A stretch of 14,091 bases of DNA, taken from Phycisphaerae bacterium SM23_33 (GTDB lineage: Bacteria; Planctomycetota; Phycisphaerae; SM23-33). Shown here piece after piece: positions 7,197-13,222 of the stretch. The stretch covers positions 1 through 14,091 of the forward strand of contig LJUF01000039.1 of assembly GCA_001303665.1 (NCBI GenBank). Reading direction: 5' to 3'. The notes below the pieces were generated by a model, which had not been told where the DNA came from, ran no database searches, and saw only the letters and a list, made by a program, of their open reading frames with translations. Position 1 is the first letter of the stretch. Every line of letters starts with the position of its first letter. The translations under genes and the position numbers were made by a program.

Positions 7197-7218
7197 AGTG
7201 TATACGCCAATCCGTGAC
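7197..7218 (-). promoter_or_regulatory. Promoter-like motif upstream of the sigma-factor gene
   Basis: Minus strand reads GTCACGG, three bases, GGC preceded by T, then GTATAC and ACT, ending 39 bases before the sigma-factor ATG. It matches the element at 3651-3672 at 18 of 22 positions. A TATAC -10-like box is clear, with no canonical -35. Self-regulation by the encoded sigma factor is possible but not shown. Confidence 0.6.
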
Positions 7219-7320
7219 GAGTGGGTGTGAATTGGCCCGCCCGGCAGGCGCCGCCAGCGTCATCTTGTCGGCTGCTGGCTCCAGGCAAAACAACTCCTGC
7301 ATCTGAGGTGTTTTGGGCGG

Positions 7321-7350
7321 TTGACGGAATCGGCCGGGGCGCGGTACACT
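7321..7350 (+). promoter_or_regulatory. Sigma-70-like promoter for the PEP-CTERM fusion gene
   Basis: TTGACG (7321-7326), an 18-base spacer and TACACT (7345-7350) on the plus strand give a good housekeeping-type promoter. It would leave a leader of about 150 bases before the ATG at 7509. Together with the motif at 7197-7218 it makes the 7159-7508 gap a divergent control region. Confidence 0.6.
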
Positions 7351-7508
7351 GGTGTGCAGAACCGGGGCGATGCTCTTATTTCCAGCCCGGAGGGGCAGTT
7401 CCGCAGAGCTTCAGGGCGTGGCCGCGCGCCGTTGACCCGGCCGGGGCCTGCTGCGGGCCGCTCCGGGGTCGGCATCCCGGTTGTCTGTCCACAAGACGGA
7501 GAGCACTC
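7351..7508 (+). other. Long GC-rich 5' leader of the PEP-CTERM fusion gene
   Basis: About 150 bases lie between the predicted promoter and the start codon. The stretch holds several G/C-rich blocks able to pair (for example the CCGGGG and CCCGG runs at 7362-7395 and the CCGGCC/GGCCGG-like runs at 7437-7470). It ends with GGAG (7498-7501) 7 bases before the ATG. I do not recognise a riboswitch; no coding function is evident. Confidence 0.35.
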
Positions 7509-10289
7509 ATGAGCAAGATGAAATGGCGGATGGTCGCGTTGATCGCCGCTGCGCTCTGCGCGAGCGGAGCGCGGGCCGGCGAGGTCACGTTGCAGTATCT
7601 CGGCGCGTTCCGCGCCGCGGAGATCCCCTACGGCGGCTCGGCGCTGAGCTACTGCGACGAAGGCAACAGCGGGCTCGGCTCGCTGTACACGTACCGGGCC
7701 GGAATGAGCAGCGGGATGTACGAATACGACCTTCCCGCGCCGCTGGCGTGGACCGCCCGGGACCCGAGCATCCTGCCCAAGGCCAACGTCTTGCAGGGCC
7801 CGGTCTCCAGCGTCGGTCCCCACGGGCTGGAGTACCTGCCCGGGATGGGCGAGCAGACGTCGGGCAAGCTGTACTTCGGCTCCAGCGGCGGCAGCGGCAG
7901 CAGCCCCACGCACGGGTACATGGACCTGGACTTCACCAACATCCAGGGCGCGTGGGAGCTGTCCGGCGTGGACGACCGCCGGGTGGGCCACTATGTCTTC
8001 GAGGTGCCGGAGTCCTGGCGGACCAACGTCGGCGGCAAGCCGCTGGTGACCGGCTTCGGCTGGGCCCCGTACGGCAAGGGGCCGGACCTGTATGCCTACG
8101 ATCCCTTCCCCGCCCAGGGCGTCCTCCCGGCGACCAAGTTGCTGGAATACGACAGCAGCCACACCATGACCGGGTGGGACACCGCCGACGCCTGGGAGGC
8201 CGGGGCCTGGGTGCAGGTCGAGTCGGACTCGGCCGTCCTGATCGCCGGCAAGAAGGTCATCGACGGCGTGCCGCGGGCGCAGATCCTCTTCTACCATCCG
8301 GACGACTTCGTGTCGGTCCTGGGCGGGGGCAACGTCTACGACCCCCAGCCGTACAAGGCCATCTCGGTGGAAGACAAGATGTTCGGGAGCGGCAGCACGA
8401 TCACCGGTATGGCCTATGATCGTGCTGGCAACGTCCTTTACGCCGTCGACCCGATCGACAGCTATTGGGGGCTGGCCATCCACGCCTGGCAGGTCGTCAA
8501 CGACCTGGCCGTGCCGCACCCGGGCGACGCCAACCAGGACGACAAGGTAGACTGGGACGATTACACCATCCTGGCCGACCACTGCGGACTGGTGGGGGTG
8601 GCGGGCTTCGCCGACGGCGGCTGGGTCGTGGGCAACTTCAATGACGATGACGTCGTGGACGAGGACGACTATGGCGTCTGGCAGGCCAACTACGGCTACG
8701 ACGGCGAGAGCGTTCCGGAGCCGGCGTTGCTGCTGTTGCTTGGGGCCGGCGGGGCGCTGCTGGTCGCGGCCAAGCGTCGCCGGGCCGGGATTGGCGGCGG
8801 GGCGCCGGCGGTCGCCTGGCTGGTCGCGATCGCCCTGCTCGCCGCCGCCGTGAGCGGCCCCGCCCGGGCCGAAGACTACGACTGGGTCACGCCCATGCGG
8901 CACGTCCACGCCGACTACCAGGACCGGACCGTTCCGGCCATCCAGGGCACCATCGCCCAGTTCGGCGACAGCATCACCGTCACCCAGGCGTACTTTGAGC
9001 CGTTGCGGTACGCCCATACCAACGTGAGCCCGCAAGATCAGGTCAAGCTGGACTGGCTGCAGTCCTACATCTACCAGCCCTGCTGGGGCTGGTATGGCGG
9101 GGCCTACGGCAGCACGGGCGGCACCACCGTCTCCTGGGGCCTGGAGAACATGGACACCTGGCTGTCCGGGCTTAACCCCGAGGTGGCGCTGATCATGTGG
9201 GGGACCAACGACCTCTACCAGGGGCCCGCCCCGCCGAGGTACACGGAGTATCTGAGCTTCATCGTGCAGAAGTGCAAGGACAACGGCACCGTGCCGATCC
9301 TGTTCACCATTCCCCCGAGCCATAGCTGGGACGCGACGGCCCACGTGGCCGCCGCCCGCGAGGTGGCCGCAACCGAACGCATCCCGCTGATCGATTACTA
9401 CGACGAGATCGTGACCCGCCGGCCACACAATCCGCCCGTGGACACGTGGGACGGGGCCGACCCCATGTGGGACGGGTATTCCGGCTACGAGGTGCCCACC
9501 CTGATCGCCTGCGACGGGATTCACCCGTCCAACTGGTCGGCGGGGCAGAGGAACTTCGACGAGCAGGAGGGCCTGAACAAGAACGGCTTCACCCTGCGGA
9601 ATTACCTGACGCTCCAGAAGCTCTACGACGTGTACGAGGAAGTCCTCAGCCAGCCGGCCCCACCGCCGCTGCCGCCGGTGGGGCAGATCACCTATGACCT
9701 CCAGTACGTCGGGGAGGGCAAGTTCGGCTTCACCTTCACGATTCACGGCAACGACTTCCAGGAGAAGGCGTTCGGGGCCGACGTGACGATCGAGATCACC
9801 GACGGCGGAGGGATCGACGTCGCCGCCAGCACGTTTCTGGAGCCGTTCCTCTCTCACGCCGAGGTCCTCATCGCCGCCGAGGACATGTACCACATCGAGG
9901 CGGGCACCGGACTGGGCAGCGCGTACGAGCAGGTCGATCTGGCGTACGTGGTTACCGACGGCGACCTGCACGGGAGCGGCACGGTGGCCCGCGACGGGGC
10001 CGATTACCCCGTGGATGTGGACGTCTCTCTGCCGGAGTTCGGCGACGCCAACCTGGACGGGTGTGTGGACGGCTTGGACTACAACACGTGGTCGCTGCAT
10101 TACCTGGAGGCCGCCGGCTGGACTGAGGGCGACTACAACGGCGACGCGATCGCGGACGGCCTCGACTACAACGTCTGGTCGCTGAATTACCAGGTCGGCT
10201 GCGCAGGCGCGGCTGTCCCCGAGCCCGCCACCCTGGGATTGTTCGCCGCAGGCGCCCTGCTGGTGCTGAGGCGAAGGCGCCGAGCCTGA
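7509..10289 (+). CDS. Tandem fusion of two exported PEP-CTERM proteins: unknown domain + dockerin + sorting tail, then SGNH/GDSL hydrolase + dockerin + sorting tail
   Basis: A 926-residue protein; ATG at 7509 with GGAG 7 bases upstream. Half 1: signal peptide 1-23 (cleavage after ARA), an uncharacterised, probably beta-rich domain (24-335), dockerin-like calcium loops from GDANQDDKVD (339-348) to about 395, then VPEP (402-405), a Leu/Ala hydrophobic stretch and KRRR (422-425). Without any stop a second signal-peptide-like helix follows (434-454, ending GPARA), then half 2. Half 2 is an SGNH hydrolase with FGDSI (Ser488), WGTND (Gly565-Asn567) and DGIH (Asp669, His672), then a Pro-rich linker (716-723), a beta domain (726-843), a second dockerin (845-898), VPEP (903-906), a hydrophobic stretch and RRRRRA. 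Each half has everything needed for its own export and exosortase sorting. SGNH enzymes are typically esterases acting on acetylated glycans or lipids; the substrate here is unknown. No start codon precedes the second signal helix. Confidence 0.88.
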   Translation: MSKMKWRMVALIAAALCASGARAGEVTLQYLGAFRAAEIPYGGSALSYCDEGNSGLGSLYTYRAGMSSGMYEYDLPAPLAWTARDPSILPKANVLQGPVSSVGPHGLEYLPGMGEQTSGKLYFGSSGGSGSSPTHGYMDLDFTNIQGAWELSGVDDRRVGHYVFEVPESWRTNVGGKPLVTGFGWAPYGKGPDLYAYDPFPAQGVLPATKLLEYDSSHTMTGWDTADAWEAGAWVQVESDSAVLIAGKKVIDGVPRAQILFYHPDDFVSVLGGGNVYDPQPYKAISVEDKMFGSGSTITGMAYDRAGNVLYAVDPIDSYWGLAIHAWQVVNDLAVPHPGDANQDDKVDWDDYTILADHCGLVGVAGFADGGWVVGNFNDDDVVDEDDYGVWQANYGYDGESVPEPALLLLLGAGGALLVAAKRRRAGIGGGAPAVAWLVAIALLAAAVSGPARAEDYDWVTPMRHVHADYQDRTVPAIQGTIAQFGDSITVTQAYFEPLRYAHTNVSPQDQVKLDWLQSYIYQPCWGWYGGAYGSTGGTTVSWGLENMDTWLSGLNPEVALIMWGTNDLYQGPAPPRYTEYLSFIVQKCKDNGTVPILFTIPPSHSWDATAHVAAAREVAATERIPLIDYYDEIVTRRPHNPPVDTWDGADPMWDGYSGYEVPTLIACDGIHPSNWSAGQRNFDEQEGLNKNGFTLRNYLTLQKLYDVYEEVLSQPAPPPLPPVGQITYDLQYVGEGKFGFTFTIHGNDFQEKAFGADVTIEITDGGGIDVAASTFLEPFLSHAEVLIAAEDMYHIEAGTGLGSAYEQVDLAYVVTDGDLHGSGTVARDGADYPVDVDVSLPEFGDANLDGCVDGLDYNTWSLHYLEAAGWTEGDYNGDAIADGLDYNVWSLNYQVGCAGAAVPEPATLGLFAAGALLVLRRRRRA
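10041..10289 (+). repeat. C-terminal dockerin + PEP-CTERM cassette, copy 1
   Basis: The DNA coding for residues 845-926 of the fusion is closely similar to 11788-12057 in the next gene. The first ~65 bases (encoding GDANLDGCVDGLDYN.WSLHYLE) differ at only a few positions, and so does the block encoding DGLDYNVWSLNY...GC.GAAV.EPA. The first dockerin of the same protein (8523-8700) is much less similar, so the cassette is shared between genes rather than within the fusion. Confidence 0.75.
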
Positions 10290-10299
10290 GCCGAAATCC

Positions 10300-10327
10300 C
10301 CGTCCGAATGCGCCGGCATCGGGACGG
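10300..10327 (+). terminator. Hairpin just after the fusion gene
   Basis: CCGTCCG-A-ATGC pairs with GCAT-CG-G-GACGG around a GCCG loop, giving about 11 pairs with one bulge on each side, starting 11 bases after the stop codon. There is no T-run, so it may be a terminator of the GC-rich type or an mRNA 3' end stabiliser. Confidence 0.4.
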
Positions 10328-10345
10328 CGCCGGACCAACAGGTAG
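10325..10345 (+). pseudogene. Vestigial copy of a PEP-CTERM tail (RRR-T-N-R-stop)
   Basis: These 21 bases read R R R T N R stop in one frame and match the last 21 bases of the HAF-repeat gene (12037-12057, RRRANR stop) at 19 positions; the following ACC also matches. They lie 35 bases past the stop of the fusion gene in non-coding DNA. The simplest reading is that the ancestral tail of this locus ended here and was displaced when the present end was made. Confidence 0.5.
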
Positions 10346-10357
10346 ACCGGCGTTGCA

Positions 10358-10502
10358 TTGAACTCGGGGACGTCTCACTTAATTGTCGACACGCGGGGTC
10401 AGGCATAGGCGTTCGGGCTGATGGCCAGACTGGCGAGGGTGGCTGTCCCGGGGTATCCGTCCTGGCGCGCCGGGATGACGCAGCGTGGCAACCGGGGTCA
10501 GG
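10358..10502 (+). other. Non-coding spacer with possible mobile-element scar
   Basis: The 388-base gap 10290-10677 has no convincing gene. An unusually AT-containing segment (about 10365-10390, CTCACTTAATTGTCGACA) lies between GGGGACG and CGGGGTCAGG. The 10-base word CGGGGTCAGG recurs at 10394-10403 and 10493-10502. The pattern recalls the ends seen next to IS200/REP-type transposases, but no transposase is present and the comparison is from memory. Confidence 0.3.
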
Positions 10503-10564
10503 AGACGTTCTCCGGCCGGGCTGGAACGAATCGCGCCAGCGCGGATTTGCCGGCCTCCGCCGCC

Positions 10565-10570
10565 TATAAT
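10565..10570 (+). promoter_or_regulatory. Possible -10 box (TATAAT) of the HAF-repeat gene
   Basis: A perfect TATAAT in otherwise GC-rich DNA, about 108 bases before the ATG at 10678. A TTGCCG lies upstream but only 12 bases away, too close for a standard -35; at 17 bases there is only CGGATT. The box is probable, the -35 is not. Confidence 0.45.
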
Positions 10571-10664
10571 TACGATTGGACACTTCGTTTAGGTTAAGGT
10601 TCGTGCCCGGGAGGCTTACCGTACTCAATCCTGCCGGCCATGAGGAAGATACTCACAGCCGGCT

Positions 10665-10670
10665 GGAGGT
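10665..10670 (+). promoter_or_regulatory. Ribosome binding site fixing the start of the HAF-repeat gene
   Basis: GGAGGT, 7 bases before ATG 10678. It decides against the in-frame upstream TTG at 10576, whose extra 34 residues are hydrophilic and would block the signal peptide. Confidence 0.8.
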
Positions 10671-10677
10671 CGCAGCC

Positions 10678-12057
10678 ATGGACACCAGGTGCATCTGCTG
10701 TACCTTCGTATGCCTATTTGCATCCGCCACCATCTGCCCGGCCGTCGGGCCGTACGTGATTACGGACGTGGGCGATCTCGGCGGCGGGGAGAGTCGGGCC
10801 TATGCAGTCAACGCCGCCGGCGAGGTGGTCGGGCGGTCGCGCGCGATCGTCGAGTCCCACTACGTGTGGCGGGCGTTCCTCTACAGCGGCGGGGCGCTGC
10901 TGGACCTGGGCACCCTGGGCGGGGATGAGAGCAGCGCCTGGGACGTCAACGACGCCGGCGAGGTGGTCGGCTGGGCCAGCAATCCCAGCGGGCCGGCTCG
11001 GGCCTTCCTGTACAGCGGCGGGACCATGGAGGAGGTGGATCCCGGCTTCGGCGGCTGGACGGGCGTGGCCTACGGCATCAACGACAGCAGCCAGGTGGTG
11101 GGCGTGGCAGCCCGGAAGTACACGCTGCTGCAGTATGACCACGCCTTCCGCTGGACCGACGCCAATGAAGATGGGGTCGTGGACGCCGGCGAGGTGCTGG
11201 AGCTGCTTGCCCTGAACGGCCAGACCACCTCCACCAGCTACGCCCGCGACGTCAACGAGGCCGGACAGGTGGTGGGGTATTCGCGGGCCGGCCTGCACGA
11301 CCACGCCTTCTTCTTCCACGACGCCAACGGCGACGGCGTCGTGGACCCCGGCGAGCTGGTGGACCTGGGCACGTTCGGCGGCAATGCCAGTCTCGCCTAT
11401 GGCATCAACGATGCCGGGCAGGTCGTCGGCGGGGCGCAGACCGCGGCCTCCCGCACGCACGCCTTCGTGTGGACCGACGCCAACGGCAACTGGGCGCTGG
11501 ACGCGGGGGAAATGGCCGACCTGGGCACGTTGGGCGGCGACAGCAGCGAGGCCCGGGCCATCAGCCAGTCCGGCCAGGTCGTCGGCTACGCCCAGAACGC
11601 GGATGCGGCCGTGCGGGCCTTCGTGTACGCGGGCGGGAAGATGCTTGATCTGAACGAGCTGATCCATTCCGAGGCCGGCTGGACCCTCCAGGAGGCCTGG
11701 GACGTCAACCAGAGCGGGCAGATCGTGGGGATCGGCAAGAACCCCGGCAACATGACCCACGGGTTTGTGCTCACGCCCGCGGCGGGCGGCGATGCCAACC
11801 TGGACGGGTGTGTGGACGGGCTGGATTACAACCTCTGGTCCCTGCATTACCTGGAGCAGCAGGTTCCGCCCTGGTCTGAGGGCGGCTGCGAATACGGCAA
11901 CTTCAACGCCGACGAGGTCGTGGACGGGCTGGACTACAACGTCTGGTCGCTGAATTACCGGCTCGGCTGCGAGGGCGCGGCCGTCCATGAGCCCGCCTTG
12001 GCCGTGTTGCTGGTGGCCGGACTGGGGCCGGTGCTGCGGCGCCGGGCCAACAGGTAA
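10678..12057 (+). CDS. Exported HAF-repeat protein with EF-hand-like insertions, dockerin and degenerate PEP-CTERM tail
   Basis: A 459-residue protein. The N-terminus MDTRCICCTFVCLFASATICPA is an unusually Cys-rich signal peptide. Residues about 27-355 hold seven repeats of the HAF type, of the form DLGTLGG..S.A..VNDAGEVVG (ends near 52, 98, 142, 200, 251, 303 and 351), which probably build a beta-propeller-like fold. Three EF-hand-like loops interrupt them: DANEDGVVDAGE (161-172), DANGDGVVDPGE (215-226) and DANGNWALDAGE (267-278, missing Asp5 and Gly6). A dockerin-like pair follows (371-428; DANLDGCVDGLDYN and NFNADEVVDGLDYN), then VHEP (436-439), a hydrophobic stretch and RRRANR. The usual first Pro of VPEP is His. 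It is expected to be exported and surface-bound if the altered signal still works. The C-terminal cassette is shared with the preceding gene. Confidence 0.9.
   Translation: MDTRCICCTFVCLFASATICPAVGPYVITDVGDLGGGESRAYAVNAAGEVVGRSRAIVESHYVWRAFLYSGGALLDLGTLGGDESSAWDVNDAGEVVGWASNPSGPARAFLYSGGTMEEVDPGFGGWTGVAYGINDSSQVVGVAARKYTLLQYDHAFRWTDANEDGVVDAGEVLELLALNGQTTSTSYARDVNEAGQVVGYSRAGLHDHAFFFHDANGDGVVDPGELVDLGTFGGNASLAYGINDAGQVVGGAQTAASRTHAFVWTDANGNWALDAGEMADLGTLGGDSSEARAISQSGQVVGYAQNADAAVRAFVYAGGKMLDLNELIHSEAGWTLQEAWDVNQSGQIVGIGKNPGNMTHGFVLTPAAGGDANLDGCVDGLDYNLWSLHYLEQQVPPWSEGGCEYGNFNADEVVDGLDYNVWSLNYRLGCEGAAVHEPALAVLLVAGLGPVLRRRANR
11788..12057 (+). repeat. C-terminal dockerin + PEP-CTERM cassette, copy 2
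   Basis: Counterpart of 10041-10289. It differs by a short insertion near the middle (EQQVPPWSEGGCEYGNFN against EAAGWTEGDYNGD) and by the codon that turns VPEP into VHEP. Similarity extends a few bases beyond the stop codon into non-coding DNA matching 10325-10348. Confidence 0.75.
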
Positions 12058-12082
12058 ACCGCCACTGCTGTCGGAGCAAGCA

Positions 12083-12132
12083 GGGGCATTCTGTCGGCCG
12101 CTGCCGCCGGCCGGCGTCGAGCAAAATGCCCC
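12083..12132 (+). terminator. Hairpin downstream of the HAF-repeat gene
   Basis: GGGGCATT (12083-12090) is the exact complement of AATGCCCC (12125-12132), enclosing a GC-rich 34-base loop that can itself fold through CGGCCG/CGGCCGG runs. It starts 26 bases after the stop codon and lacks a T-run. The remaining spacer 12133-12264 shows no other clear element. Confidence 0.45.
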
Positions 12133-12252
12133 ACAATCCCTGGCCTGGCTGCGGGCCGGAAGCGTCCTTGCCAGAGCCTGGACAGAGCGTTAGCATCATT
12201 GGCCGGCCCACGGTGGTCGTGGGCCACAGCCATGTGGGATATACCGGGCAAA

Positions 12253-12257
12253 AGGAG
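12253..12257 (+). promoter_or_regulatory. Ribosome binding site fixing the start of the coiled-coil protein
   Basis: AGGAG, 7 bases before GTG 12265. It decides against the in-frame ATG at 12199, whose extra 22 residues have no ribosome site and would bury the signal peptide. Confidence 0.75.
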
Positions 12258-12264
12258 AATTGCC

Positions 12265-12981
12265 GTGAGGTGCTGTGCGATCCTTGTTGCGGCGGGGATG
12301 CTGGCGTGGTCGTTCGGGGCGGCGGTCGCGGCCGAGGAGCCCAAGGAAGGAGTGGTCGAGGGCAGCTTCGTGCGGCTGACGGAGCAGAAGGTTGGCGAGC
12401 GGGAGCATCTGGCCATCGTGGTCCAGCCGGCCGGCAGCGAGGTCCAGGTGACGGTGCTGGTGCCCAACCGCCAGACGGACCAGGGCCAGTGGGTCAGGGC
12501 GCCGGAGTTGGCCGCGGCGGCCAGGCGGCTGCGCGCGGGGCAGAAGCTGCGGCTGGTCTGGGTGGCCGACGCAGGACAGAAGTTCGTCCGCCGGATCCAG
12601 GCTGAAGGACTCGGCGAGGGCGAGCGGCCTTGGGAGGCTGAGCGCCGCCGCGAGGGTGACCGGCCTCGGGAGGGTGAGCGCCGCCCCGCGGAGCGCCGCG
12701 AGGGTGACCGGCCTCGGGAGGGTGAGCGCCGCCCCGCGGAGCGCCGCGAGGGTGACCGGCCTCGCGAGGGCGAGCGCGAAAGGCCGGCGGAGCTGCGCGA
12801 ACTGGCTCAACAGATTCGGGCGATGCGGGTGGCCATGGAGCGCATGCAGCGGCAGATCGACCAGCTCCGCCAGGAAGTCCGCCGGCTGAAGGGCGAGAAA
12901 CCCGAGCGGCCGGCCGAGACCGAGGTCCGGCGGGACAAGCCCGCCGAGGCCCAGCCCAAGCCCGAGGCACCCCGCGAGTAA
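12265..12981 (+). CDS. Exported hypothetical protein with charged tandem repeats and a coiled coil
   Basis: A 238-residue protein with GTG start. The signal peptide is MRCCAILVAAGMLAWSFGAA ending VAA (cleavage near residue 22-23). Residues 24-112 form a small, probably beta-strand domain (GSFVRLTEQKVGEREHLAIV, VQVTVLVPNRQ, KLRLVWVADAGQKFVRRI) of unknown family. Residues 129-171 hold nearly perfect 16-residue repeats of the type EGDRPREGERRPAERR, preceded by a decayed unit at 116-128. A helical stretch ELRELAQQIRAMRVAMERMQ continuing to about 209 has heptad spacing typical of a coiled coil, and the tail is Pro/Glu/Lys-rich. No dockerin or PEP-CTERM signal is present, unlike its neighbours, and no membrane anchor. 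It may be periplasmic, binding polymers through its charged region. I do not recognise the function. Confidence 0.85.
   Translation: MRCCAILVAAGMLAWSFGAAVAAEEPKEGVVEGSFVRLTEQKVGEREHLAIVVQPAGSEVQVTVLVPNRQTDQGQWVRAPELAAAARRLRAGQKLRLVWVADAGQKFVRRIQAEGLGEGERPWEAERRREGDRPREGERRPAERREGDRPREGERRPAERREGDRPREGERERPAELRELAQQIRAMRVAMERMQRQIDQLRQEVRRLKGEKPERPAETEVRRDKPAEAQPKPEAPRE
12649..12777 (+). repeat. 48-base tandem repeat, two full copies and a partial third
   Basis: Unit 1 (12649-12696) and unit 2 (12697-12744) are identical; unit 3 begins at 12745 and stays similar to about 12777. The period is a multiple of three, so copy number changes keep the frame. Identical copies point to recent expansion or ongoing slippage. 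Confidence 0.92.
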
Positions 12982-13019
12982 GCCGGCCGGCTGGAAGCAG
13001 ATGAGTTCCTCCGGCCGGC
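12982..13019 (+). terminator. Strong hairpin directly after the coiled-coil protein gene
   Basis: GCCGGCCGG (12982-12990) pairs perfectly with CCGGCCGGC (13011-13019), and the loop can extend the stem through GGAA/TTCC. It begins at the base after the stop codon. No T-run follows, so it is a terminator or 3'-end hairpin of the GC-rich kind. Confidence 0.6.
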
Positions 13020-13062
13020 GGAGTCGCGCCCGCCGGGCAACTGAAGCGCCGAGTCCCTGATG

Positions 13063-13113
13063 GCTGCCGGCGTGGCGAGGGTGTGCGCCCACACCCTGCC
13101 GCCGCCAGGCAGC
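13063..13113 (+). other. Long imperfect hairpin in the spacer before the CPBP gene
   Basis: An outer GCTGCC/GGCAGC pair, a partly matching GC middle and a perfect inner stem AGGGTGTG/CACACCCT closed by a CGCC tetraloop give a roughly 50-base hairpin. It is separate from the terminator at 12982-13019. The spacer 13020-13222 contains no gene I can support. The hairpin could be a small dispersed repeat, a structured RNA or a bidirectional terminator. Confidence 0.45.
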
Positions 13114-13222
13114 TTCGCCAACCTGACCGGTCCGGCGGTGGGCGGGGATATTGGTGTCGGCGGATCGGGCAGTCCGTTTGCGGCGAACGGCCCCGATCGG
13201 GCGAGAGTTCACAGGGGTGGCC

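Noticed and set aside
7159..7302. Upstream extension of the sigma factor to 7302
   Set aside because: It crosses the promoter-like motif at 7197-7218, adds residues not typical of the family and has no ribosome site.
7221..7508. Upstream extension of the fusion protein to 7221
   Set aside because: It includes the predicted promoter; the ATG at 7509 has a ribosome site and opens a proper signal peptide.
7260..10628. Very long open frame (1122 codons) on the minus strand opposite the fusion gene
   Set aside because: Its translation is low-complexity Val/Gly/Arg/Pro/His without motifs, as expected opposite a GC-rich gene with strong third-position GC; the plus strand has signal peptides, catalytic motifs and dockerins.
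12240..12245. TATACC as a -10 box for the coiled-coil protein
   Set aside because: It is only 20 bases from the start codon, has no -35 and would place the transcript start on the ribosome site; not listed as a promoter.
12649..12777. CRISPR-like array
   Set aside because: The units are contiguous, without spacers, and encode in-frame protein repeats.
12807..13121. Minus-strand frame ending over the coiled-coil gene and the following spacer
   Set aside because: It reads through two hairpins and the opposite strand of a well-supported gene, with no ribosome site or domain.
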